Assembly: GCF_910577125.1 (NCBI RefSeq)
Contig: NZ_CAJTMN010000024.1
Coordinates: 1-25,559, forward strand
Source: an uncultured Rikenella sp.
GTDB taxonomy: Bacteria; Bacteroidota; Bacteroidia; Bacteroidales; Rikenellaceae
DNA length: 25,559 bases
Reading direction: 5' to 3'
Position 1 is the stretch's first letter; each line of letters opens with the position of its first letter. The translations under genes were made by a program, and so were the position numbers. This document shows positions 6,796-13,695 of this stretch, one piece after another. The notes under the pieces were generated by a model that did no database searches, was not told the DNA's origin, and saw only the letters and a list, made by a program, of their open reading frames with translations.

Positions 6796-7977
6796 TTATG
6801 CAGTCGGTTTGTATTTAACCGAAGATGGTTTTACATCTCCTCCCAGGCCTTCACCTCGCCGGAGGAGGTACGCATCGACCGGTCGCCGCCGTAGGACCGC
6901 CCGATCCTCCGCACCGGCGCCCGACAGGCGGCCCCAATAGTCCAGACCGGTAAAATAGCTTTTCGAAAAGGTCGCTCCGGATTTGATTTCGTAAGCCTCC
7001 GTCCGGCCAGCCTCCCGGCGAAGCAGATCGACCTCGTGGCCGGCGCTGTCGCGCCAGAAGGAGAGCGACGGTTCCAAGCCCCGGTTATAATCGCGTTTGA
7101 GAAACTCGTTGATCACCAGGTTCTCGAACAGACCGCCCCGCAGATAATGGGTGTCGAGCTGGTCGACGTGGCGGATTTCGAGCAGCGAGCAGGCCAGCCC
7201 CGTGTCGTAAAAGTAGAGTTTGGGCGACTTGACGAGCCGCTTGGCGAAATTGTTGTGGTCGGGCCGCAGGAAGTAGAGAATGTAGCTCTCCTCCAGGATC
7301 GAAAGCCACGCATCGACGGTCGGCGCCGTTACGCCGCACTCGACGGCCAGAGAAGCCTTGTTGAGCAGTTGGCCGATCCGTCCGGCGCACAGCTTGATGA
7401 GTCGGCGGAATTTCGACAGGTCTCCGATCGCCTTCATCTGCCGCACGTCGTGTTCGATGTAGGTCTTGATGTAGTTCGGATAGTAGTCGGTCGGTTCGAT
7501 CTGCCGGTCGTATAGGCGCGGATAGGCGCCGTTGAAGATTTCGGCGTCGATGGTTGTCGGAGCGATCCCTGCTGCGCGCATCTCCTCATGCGAAAAAGGC
7601 AGCAGGGTCAGAATCCCGACGCGCCCGGCCAGCGACTGATCGACGGCCTCCATCAGTTCGGTGTTTTGCGACCCAGTGAGGATGTACATGCCGGTCTGCC
7701 GTTCGTGGTCGGCATGGGTCTGGAGATAGGAGAGCAGGCTCGGGACGCGTTGCACCTCGTCGATGATGGTCCGGGCGGGGTAGGTGGCGATGAATCCGCG
7801 GGGATCTTCGGCGGCGAAGGCGCGGTTGTCCAAGTCTTCCAGCGAGACGCGGTGATAGTCCGGAAAGGTCATCTCGGCAAGGGTCGATTTGCCGGACTGC
7901 CTGGGGCCGGTGATGGTCACAAAGGGGTATTTTGTAGCGAGCTGCCGCAGCTTGTCGGTCAAGGTTCTGTGAATCAT
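6796..7977 (-). CDS. AAA_14 ATPase with DUF4143 domain, frameshifted C-terminus
   Basis: 393 residues as read. The N-terminal P-loop ATPase has Walker A GPRQSGKST (24-32, K30) and Walker B TIIDEVQRVP (D73, E74), sensor-like ILTGSQN, and a C-terminal DUF4143 region (FYDTGLACSLL, then FENLVINEFLKR, WRDSAGHEVDLL, YEIKSG), a nuclease-fold-like domain of unknown biochemical role. Such proteins are common, often multi-copy, in Bacteroidetes genomes. After about residue 361 the frame gives an arginine-rich tail with no family likeness; shifting by one base near 6891-6895 gives YGGDRSM and then VKAWEEM with a stop at 6831-6833, the expected family ending. One base has therefore probably been lost, or miscalled. 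The ATG at 7977 is chosen because the promoter overlaps the alternative at 8004. Confidence 0.85.
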   Translation of the reverse strand: MIHRTLTDKLRQLATKYPFVTITGPRQSGKSTLAEMTFPDYHRVSLEDLDNRAFAAEDPRGFIATYPARTIIDEVQRVPSLLSYLQTHADHERQTGMYILTGSQNTELMEAVDQSLAGRVGILTLLPFSHEEMRAAGIAPTTIDAEIFNGAYPRLYDRQIEPTDYYPNYIKTYIEHDVRQMKAIGDLSKFRRLIKLCAGRIGQLLNKASLAVECGVTAPTVDAWLSILEESYILYFLRPDHNNFAKRLVKSPKLYFYDTGLACSLLEIRHVDQLDTHYLRGGLFENLVINEFLKRDYNRGLEPSLSFWRDSAGHEVDLLRREAGRTEAYEIKSGATFSKSYFTGLDYWGRLSGAGAEDRAVLRRRPVDAYLLRRGEGLGGDVKPSSVKYKPTA

Positions 7978-8001
7978 GGATCGGTGGTGGTTTGCTTCGT
8001 G

Positions 8002-8032
8002 CAAAAATAAAGTCTGATTTTATTTTTGCAAA
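8002..8032 (-). promoter_or_regulatory. Promoter of the AAA_14-DUF4143 ATPase
   Basis: On the minus strand TTTG (8029-8032) and TATTTTTG (8002-8009) are separated by exactly 19 nt, a textbook Bacteroidetes -33/-7 pair, and the start codon at 7977 follows 24 nt downstream. This also shows that the in-frame ATG at 8004 cannot be the true start. Confidence 0.8.
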
Positions 8033-8250
8033 ACATTTCCGGGCCGATGGCGCAAAAAACTTGCGGTGCGCCTTGTGATGGGGCGGTACAAAAAGGGGCA
8101 CGCGGGCGACAAACGAACTGTTAAATGATACTCTATGATAGTGGGTGCGTTCTCCGGTCGAGTCTCTGAATTTATGCCTGGTCGGACTTAATTCACCTAC
8201 TTTTCTTATTTTTACACGCTAAGAAGAGATGATGTAAGAAATTTCACCAA

Positions 8251-10170
8251 ATGGCGAAAAAAGAGGTTAAAACAGATCTTTGGGTTTATGGATTGTTGCA
8301 GGAGGCTGGTATTTATTTGACTCCGCAAGGGTGTGATATAAAGGAGATTGTGGAAGCTTTAAAGACTGCATCTAAATCAAAAACAGGCTGTGCCGGCTTT
8401 CCCGAGTATTGCGGGGTGGTCAAAGATTTCCTGCTGGTCATCGAAGATAAGGCTGCACTGAATCGGCACGTTTGCAGAGATGCGAACGATTTGTTGTCGC
8501 AGGAGGTCAAAGCGGTCAAGGAGTATGCCGTGAATGGAGCTTTGTACTATGCTTTTCATCTGGCGACTCATACGTCATATAACAAAGTGCTGGCTTTCGG
8601 CGTGTCGGGCAACGAGAAGCATCATAGGATTACTCCGGTGTTCGTTAACGAGCGGGGCGATTACCAGGAGTTGCCCGATGTGGAGACATTCATCTCTTTC
8701 AATGAGACCAATATTGACGAGTATTATCTGAAAGAGGTATTACGCGAAGAGACGGATGTGGAAAAGACAACGGCCGAGATCCTTAAAGAGGCCGAAAAGC
8801 TGCATAACGACCTGCGCAATTACGGGAATCTGACCACCGAGCAAAAGCCGTTGGTGGTATCGGGGATTATGCTCGCTCTGCGGGAGATCGAGTACAAAAC
8901 ATTCTCTATTGAGTCTCTCGTCGGCGATTCCATTAAAACCGACGGACAAAAGATTTGTGAAGCCATCAAGAGCAATCTGGCGAGGGTCAATGTTACGCCT
9001 GACACCAAACGCGATAAGTTGCTCAGCCAATTCTCGGTCATCAAAGATACCACGAAAATCAACGAGATAGAGGCGACGTTAGGCAAAACGCCTCTGAGGC
9101 ATTATACGGAATTTCTCTACAATAGCATATACAAGAATATCCGGTACCACAATTCGGCCGAGGACTATTTGGGGCGGTTTTACGGGGAGTTCATGTCCTA
9201 CTCTGGCGGTGACGGGCAAACGTTGGGGATTGTGCTGACGCCGAAACATGTGACCGAATTGTTCTGCGAGTTGGCGCAACTCGGCCCGACGGATAAAGTG
9301 CTGGACCCGTGTTGCGGTACGGCCGGTTTCCTGATCGCCGCCATGCACAAGATGGTCCGGATGACCGAAGACGAAGCGCAGCGAAGAAGCATCAAACGGG
9401 ACCAATTGTTCGGCATCGAGCTGCAATCCTATATGTTTACGATTGCGACCACCAATATGATCTTGCGAGGCGACGGCAAAAGCAACCTGCATAATATGGA
9501 CTTTCTGGGGCAGAACCCCAAGAAACTGCAACTGAAGGGGTGCACTGTGGGGATGATGAACCCGCCCTATTCGCAGGGGTCCAAGGCGAATCCCGATTTG
9601 TACGAGATCAGCTTTACGGAACATCTGCTCGACTCTTTGACGGAAGGGGCGAGGGCTATTGTCATCATCCCTCAATCTTCCGTTACGGGCAAGAGCCGCG
9701 AGGAACAGGCTATCAAGAACAATATTCTGAAACATCACACCTTGGAGGGGGTGATTACGCTCAATAAAAATACCTTTTACGGGGTCGGGACCAATCCATG
9801 TATTGCTGTTTTCACGGCCGGGGTGCCGCATGATCCGAACCATCGGTGTAAATTCGTCAATTTTGAAGATGACGGATTTGTGGTGAGCAAACACGTCGGT
9901 TTGGAGGAGACGGCGAGTGCAAAAGACAAACGGCAGCACCTGCTGGATGTGTGGTTCGGTCGGATCGAGGCGGAGACGAAGTTCTGTGTGGAAACGACCA
10001 TCGAAGCGGAAGACGAATGGCTGCATGCGTTCTACTATTTCAATGACGAGATACCGTCGGAAAAGGATTTCGAGCAGACGATGGCGGATTATCTGACCTT
10101 TGAGTTCAACATGATCACGCACGGACGGGGGTATCTGTTTGAAGAGAAGGAGGGAAATTGCAATGGTTAA
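8251..10170 (+). CDS. Restriction-modification A subunit: PD-(D/E)XK-like nuclease fused to N6-adenine methylase (BcgI-A-like)
   Basis: 639 residues. The C-terminal two thirds is a gamma-type N6-adenine methyltransferase: motif I LDPCCGTAGFL (D352) binds AdoMet, and NPPY (437-440) is the catalytic motif; FYGEFMSY before motif I is typical of HsdM-like enzymes. The N-terminal region (1-170) contains a PE (51-52) and VVKDFLLVIEDKA, in which D59, E65 and K67 read as a PD-(D/E)XK nuclease core of the kind found at the N-terminus of HsdR. One chain with nuclease plus methylase, about 640 residues, followed by a separate two-TRD specificity gene and no HsdR, is the layout of type IIB BcgI-like systems. 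The alternative is a type I HsdM with an unusual N-terminus. The stop overlaps the S gene start by 8 nt. Base use is more AT-rich than the housekeeping genes. Confidence 0.82.
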   Translation: MAKKEVKTDLWVYGLLQEAGIYLTPQGCDIKEIVEALKTASKSKTGCAGFPEYCGVVKDFLLVIEDKAALNRHVCRDANDLLSQEVKAVKEYAVNGALYYAFHLATHTSYNKVLAFGVSGNEKHHRITPVFVNERGDYQELPDVETFISFNETNIDEYYLKEVLREETDVEKTTAEILKEAEKLHNDLRNYGNLTTEQKPLVVSGIMLALREIEYKTFSIESLVGDSIKTDGQKICEAIKSNLARVNVTPDTKRDKLLSQFSVIKDTTKINEIEATLGKTPLRHYTEFLYNSIYKNIRYHNSAEDYLGRFYGEFMSYSGGDGQTLGIVLTPKHVTELFCELAQLGPTDKVLDPCCGTAGFLIAAMHKMVRMTEDEAQRRSIKRDQLFGIELQSYMFTIATTNMILRGDGKSNLHNMDFLGQNPKKLQLKGCTVGMMNPPYSQGSKANPDLYEISFTEHLLDSLTEGARAIVIIPQSSVTGKSREEQAIKNNILKHHTLEGVITLNKNTFYGVGTNPCIAVFTAGVPHDPNHRCKFVNFEDDGFVVSKHVGLEETASAKDKRQHLLDVWFGRIEAETKFCVETTIEAEDEWLHAFYYFNDEIPSEKDFEQTMADYLTFEFNMITHGRGYLFEEKEGNCNG

Positions 10171-10795
10171 CCTTACATTGGACAATAAAAATTGGCGAAA
10201 ATTTGTTATTGGTGATCTATTTGATGCAAAACGTCCAATAAGCCGAAAGGAGGATGATTACAACGATGGAGAAATACCATTTATCGCGTCAGGTGCTATA
10301 AATAATGGGGTTACAAAATTCTGTATCCCTAAAAATAGCGAGATCCTTGATAATGGCAACTGTCTCTCGATTAGTCCCGTAGATGGAAGTTGTTATTATC
10401 ATCCATATAATTTTTTAGGGCGTGGCGGAGCTGGGTCATCGGTCATTCTTCTTTACGCGAGGAATTTTTCTCTGGATAGGTATGTTGCACTTTTTATCTC
10501 TAAAGCTATCACCCAAACTACTGCAACTAAATATAGTTATGGGCATATGGCTTCATTGGATAGAATAAAAAAAGACAAAATATACTTACCGGTTAATGTG
10601 AATGAAGAGATAGATTTTCAGTTTATGTCTTCATTTATGAGGCAGAAAGAACAACAGATTTTGAAACCCACGATAGAAAAATTATGCAAAAAACTGATAA
10701 TCAAAGATGTATGGGGGGTAACCTACTCAGCTCTAACTGGAAAGAATTTGTTTTTGGTGAGGAATTTTCTATTCAATCCACCAATAGCGGCATAG
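10163..10795 (+). CDS. Specificity subunit, N-terminal half (TRD1), cut by a one-base shift
   Basis: 210 residues as read, of which about 185 are genuine. TRD1 begins NWRKFVIGDLFDAKRP and shows the usual S-subunit landmarks: PFIASGAINNGV, FLGRGGAGSS, and YLPVNVNEEIDFQFM leading into a helix (FMRQKEQQILKPTIEKL) that would be a conserved spacer. AGGAGG at 10148-10153 supports the ATG at 10163 rather than one 24 nt upstream. After the G6 tract at 10713-10718 the last 25 residues are an out-of-frame reading of the second half. One extra G would fuse it to the next frame into a 367-residue protein, close to the size of a normal B/S subunit. Strongly AT-rich, a sign of transfer. Confidence 0.8.
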   Translation: MVNLTLDNKNWRKFVIGDLFDAKRPISRKEDDYNDGEIPFIASGAINNGVTKFCIPKNSEILDNGNCLSISPVDGSCYYHPYNFLGRGGAGSSVILLYARNFSLDRYVALFISKAITQTTATKYSYGHMASLDRIKKDKIYLPVNVNEEIDFQFMSSFMRQKEQQILKPTIEKLCKKLIIKDVWGVTYSALTGKNLFLVRNFLFNPPIAA

Positions 10796-11265
10796 ACAAG
10801 AATAAACTCATCTCTCTCCAAGGTCATATTCCATATATCACTCGGTCTGATTTGAACAATGGAATGGATATCTTTGTAACAGAGCAGCCGTTACGCTATA
10901 AAATGGATGAAGGTAATGTGATTACTATTGGACTGGATACACAAACGGTATTCTATCAACCTACCTCATTTTATACAGGGCAGAATATACAAATCATTAG
11001 ACACGCTGAATTAGACCGATATAATGCGATGTTTTTGATTGTCGCGATAAAAAAACTTGTAGAACGGTTCAGTTGGGGCAGTTATGGAGCAACACTTACA
11101 AGGTTGAGAAAAAGTCGCATCTATTTGCCTGCTACTGATCAGGGCGAGATAGACTTTGCCCGAATGGCTGCTTATATGAAAGCAGTTGAGCGGGATATAC
11201 TCGATACGACGCTTAAGGTCTTTAAGGGGCGGATCAACAATGAGAAATTTGCAATGAAAGAGTAA
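10711..11265 (+). CDS. Specificity subunit, C-terminal half (TRD2), separate frame
   Basis: 184 residues from the ATG at 10711; the frame is open from at least the ATG at 10684. TRD2 starts SSNWKEFVFGEEFSIQ, parallel to NWRKFVIGDLF of the first half, followed by HIPYITRSDLNNGMDIF, FYTGQNIQII, FSWGSYGATL and IYLPATDQGEIDFARM, then the second spacer helix AAYMKAVERDIL. The repeated half-gene plan shows that both ORFs together are one S gene. The ATG at 10711 overlaps the G tract itself, so a translated half-subunit is possible but there is no good ribosome-binding site. Half-size S proteins can work as dimers in some type I systems, so loss of function should not be assumed. Confidence 0.78.
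   Translation: MGGNLLSSNWKEFVFGEEFSIQSTNSGIDKNKLISLQGHIPYITRSDLNNGMDIFVTEQPLRYKMDEGNVITIGLDTQTVFYQPTSFYTGQNIQIIRHAELDRYNAMFLIVAIKKLVERFSWGSYGATLTRLRKSRIYLPATDQGEIDFARMAAYMKAVERDILDTTLKVFKGRINNEKFAMKE
10713..10718 (+). other. G6 homopolymer at the S-gene frame break
   Basis: Six consecutive G separate the two halves. With seven G the frame runs through to 11265. With six the first frame ends at 10795. With five a TAA stop follows the tract immediately. A run of six A at 10688-10693 is a second possible slippage site. Confidence 0.6.
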
Positions 11266-11367
11266 ACCGGGAATTTCGCGGAACTTGATCGAGTAGTGCG
11301 GGGCTGGTCAAGTTTCGTGAAGCGTTTACCGACCCTATTCCCTTTTGTTACCTAATGTTCAATTATC

Positions 11368-11661
11368 TTAAAAGAGTGTCATACTCCGAGAAAGTTCCGT
11401 TTCCCTTCCCGGAAAATCGGTTATAATCTCGGTATGTTCTTTTTCCCCTTCGGTGTGTTTTTGGGCCGGGCGACCGAGGAAGTTGTTCGCATCGAGAGAG
11501 CTTCCGGCCGTGAACAAATCGAGATCGATGCTTTTTCGGTGTCCGACATACAAGGCTAGCGCAGTTCCGCCGGCAAGATTGAAGTTTGCCAGTTCAGGAT
11601 CGTGCATTAAGACGATTAAGAGTTCAAGAGTCGTTCTCTCGACAGTCTCCTCGTGTAACAT
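11368..11661 (-). pseudogene. Truncated AbiEii/AbiGii-type nucleotidyltransferase toxin
   Basis: 97 residues. LELLIVLMHDPELANFNLAGGTALALYVGHRKSIDLDLFT carries the nucleotidyltransferase core: GGTALAL and then DLDLF with the metal-binding Asp pair. Family members are normally more than 200 residues, but here the frame continues for only about 45 residues of low similarity (rich in E, T, K) and stops at 11368. So the C-terminal part, which completes the active site and the substrate-binding region, is missing. AbiEii-type toxins add nucleotides to tRNA acceptor ends in characterised cases. The start overlaps the end of the DUF6922 gene by 46 nt, showing one operon. Probably inactive. Confidence 0.65.
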
Positions 11662-11948
11662 CTCAGTTGCTCTTTTTTGAGTCCGAACACCGAGCAGACG
11701 AAATTCATATCGATATCGGATAGTGTCGGAATCTCTTTGATAATCTCCCGGACTTTGGCGATTCCGCCGTAGAGCCGGATAGCGGCATAAAAGTCCTCCA
11801 TGGTTCCCCGTTCCACCACCCGTTGCATGACGATGACCCTGCACCGTTGCCAGTCGAAACGCGTCAGGTCGTACTCCCACAACAGCGTTTTGGAAACCTG
11901 CAAACCTTTGCTTTTCTGTCGCCAGTCGCTGAAAATCATAGCCCTCAT
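11616..11948 (-). CDS. DUF6922-type putative antitoxin
   Basis: 110 residues. The pattern LLWEYDLTRFDW, VVERGTMEDFYAAIRLYGG, VREIIKEIPTLSDIDMNFVCSVFGLKKEQLRCYTR is what I recognise as DUF6922, a small Bacteroidetes family found directly upstream of AbiEii-like nucleotidyltransferases, where it is taken to be the antitoxin. The gene is intact while its partner is truncated. The start codon lies 2 nt from a perfect palindrome that overlaps a -7 box (11951-11972), fitting self-repression by the antitoxin as in other toxin-antitoxin loci. Function is inferred from context. Confidence 0.65.
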   Translation of the reverse strand: MRAMIFSDWRQKSKGLQVSKTLLWEYDLTRFDWQRCRVIVMQRVVERGTMEDFYAAIRLYGGIAKVREIIKEIPTLSDIDMNFVCSVFGLKKEQLRCYTRRLSRERLLNS

Positions 11949-11950
11949 TC

Positions 11951-11972
11951 TTTGCTATACAAATATAGCAAA
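11951..11972 (-). promoter_or_regulatory. Operator palindrome over the DUF6922 promoter
   Basis: Arms TTTGCTATA (11951-11959) and TATAGCAAA (11964-11972) are perfect 9-bp inverted repeats around a 4-nt centre. On the minus strand the centre carries TATATTTG (11960-11967), a TAnnTTTG -7 box, so a protein bound here would block transcription. The transcript would be nearly leaderless because the ATG begins at 11948. Confidence 0.65.
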
Positions 11973-12170
11973 AATCGAGCAAAACGCCTCGGTCTGCTGG
12001 CTAAAAGATCGTCTGGTTTTCGAATCCTGTATCCGACTCCAATATTCCGGATCCGTCAGAGGGCACTGGATTTAACAGCATAAACACAAGTTTAAGGTTA
12101 TACTTACAGGATAGTAGCAGGAAGAAATATGATCTCCTGATTAAAAACCGACCATTGGCTGAGTTTTGTG

Positions 12171-12440
12171 TCAAGCAGAGGATACTGTCCAAATCGAGAT
12201 AAATTCCCCGTAATGATACAAGGCCCACAGTCGGATATAATCGGCCGCAAAGGCCCATCGCCTCGCCGCACAAGCCTCCCGGACATAAGGCACCGACTCG
12301 ACATCGAAACTCTCCCGATCCCAAATAGCAATCTCATAATCGACCAAATGGCGCTTCCACGAGGCCATACACTGTTCGACTCTTAAAGGCCACTCCTCGC
12401 CGCTGAGCCAACAAAAATGAATTAGTTTCGGAATAGACAT
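12171..12440 (-). pseudogene. GT32-type glycosyltransferase remnant
   Basis: The 89-residue frame starts MSIPKLIHFCWLSGEEWP and has YEIAIWDRESFDVESVPYVREA and RRWAFAADYIRLWALYHYG, a classic start of a family 32 (DXD sugar-binding) glycosyltransferase from capsule loci. It then reads off into IWTVSSA and stop. Adding one base at the four-C run 12206-12209 (GGGG on the coding strand) restores GGIYLDLD, the expected DXD motif, but the restored frame soon loses similarity, so the gene is broken twice or truncated. Such enzymes transfer sugars in O-antigen or capsule synthesis; this one is surely inactive. 12080-12170 and 11973-12080 show nothing further that I can name. Confidence 0.7.
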
Positions 12441-12557
12441 CTATGCTTTCTTAGTTAAAAATGCGACAGATAAATATAAGAAATAAATCCCGCCCAAGAA
12501 CCAAATACTTTATGTCATCTCATTCCGTAATTTTTTTACAGTAAGTGAGAAATTCTG

Positions 12558-12565
12558 TATCTTTG
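12558..12565 (+). promoter_or_regulatory. -7 promoter element of the ATPase-TOPRIM operon
   Basis: TATCTTTG matches the TAnnTTTG consensus 24 nt upstream of the ATPase start. A run of T at 12531-12537 sits at the distance expected for the -33 box, where TTTT rather than TTTG is found. Confidence 0.6.
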
Positions 12566-12588
12566 TAGAAAGCTTAAATATTGAGGCT

Positions 12589-13695
12589 ATGCTTGTGAAA
12601 TTTGCCGTAACGCATTATCGGGGGTTTGCAGACCGTATCGAGTGGGATTTGTCCAATCCGGCCAATTATGAATTTAACCCGCATGTCATTAAAAACGGCA
12701 TCATTAAAAATGGGATTCTGTACGGGCCGAATGGATCCGGGAAAACCAACTTCAGTTTAGCCTTGTTCGATATTGTAAACCACTTATCTCCGAATTGGAA
12801 AAAGCCTGATTATTACATGAATTTCATCCATGCAGGTAGTCCGGAGAGTGTGGTCGATTTCGAATACGAGTTTCGATTCGAACGGACAAAGGTTCGGTAT
12901 ACTTATTCCAAGAATGCATTAGGGATTCTGGTTGCGGAATTTCTGTATGTAGACGATGAAATGGTATTTGAGCGAAAAGGGAAGAGGGTTCAGATCAATG
13001 GCCAACAATTCCCGATGACCCCAATGGCCAAAAAGAATTTAAGTAATAATAACGCCAATAACGTATCGATCGTCAATTTTCTACTGATATCATATCCTCT
13101 TGCAAAGGATCATTATTTGATCCGATTAAAGCAGTTTGTCGATTCCATGCTTTGGTTCCGACATCTTGATACCAGAGAGTTCATTGGATTGGACCCGGCT
13201 CCGACCGACAACATCGATCAGTTTATCATTACGAATAACCTGCTGAATGATTTCGCAACTTTTCTGAAAGAGGTGAGCGGGCAGAGGTTCCATTTTGCCA
13301 AACCCAAGCCAGGAGAAAAAGTGATATTCTGTCAAGTTAAAGAGCATTCCATACCGTTCCATACAATCGCTTCGACCGGTACGGAGGCTTTATATTTACT
13401 GTATTTCTGGAGGCAAAAGATAAAGAACGCCTCATTTGTCTTTATCGACGAATTTGACGCATTTTATCACTTCAAACTCGCTTTCGAAATCTGCAAACGC
13501 CTTTTCCGGTTGGACTGCCAGGTCTTTACCTCCTCTCACAATACCTATCTGATGACGAACGAATTATTGCGTCCCGATTGTAATTTCATACTCCGGAACA
13601 ATACGATAAAACCTTTGAACGAGTGTACGGACAAAGAGCTGCGATTCGGACATAATATCGAAAAAATATACAGAGCCAATGCCTTCAACCTCTGA
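12589..13695 (+). CDS. ABC-type (AAA_15/AAA_21-like) ATPase of a two-gene defence module
   Basis: 368 residues with the SMC/OLD-like ATPase layout: Walker A GPNGSGKT (46-53), a long insertion (about 60-240), an ABC signature-like STGTEAL (262-268), Walker B SFVFIDEFD (D287, E288) and an H-loop SSHN (H317). The N-terminus LVKFAVTHYRGF is the usual first strand of AAA_15 proteins. Paired with a TOPRIM protein that overlaps its 3' end by 17 nt, it fits the RloA/AbiLi/AriA role: an ATPase scaffold that senses infection and controls a nuclease partner. At 368 residues I believe it is shorter than the AriA of PARIS. The gene and its partner appear intact, unlike their decayed neighbours. Confidence 0.8.
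   Translation: MLVKFAVTHYRGFADRIEWDLSNPANYEFNPHVIKNGIIKNGILYGPNGSGKTNFSLALFDIVNHLSPNWKKPDYYMNFIHAGSPESVVDFEYEFRFERTKVRYTYSKNALGILVAEFLYVDDEMVFERKGKRVQINGQQFPMTPMAKKNLSNNNANNVSIVNFLLISYPLAKDHYLIRLKQFVDSMLWFRHLDTREFIGLDPAPTDNIDQFIITNNLLNDFATFLKEVSGQRFHFAKPKPGEKVIFCQVKEHSIPFHTIASTGTEALYLLYFWRQKIKNASFVFIDEFDAFYHFKLAFEICKRLFRLDCQVFTSSHNTYLMTNELLRPDCNFILRNNTIKPLNECTDKELRFGHNIEKIYRANAFNL

Noticed and set aside
7978..8004. Nine-residue longer N-terminus for the AAA_14-DUF4143 ATPase
   Set aside because: That start codon overlaps the -7 box (8002-8009), so the message would begin downstream of it.
8251..11265. Standard three-gene type I restriction system
   Set aside because: No hsdR is present in the window, and the methylase carries its own nuclease-like motif, so the BcgI-like reading fits better; an hsdR outside the window would reopen this.
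11281..11330. Terminator after the specificity gene
   Set aside because: AACTTGA and TCAAGTT can pair over a long loop, but the stem is weak and no T-run follows.
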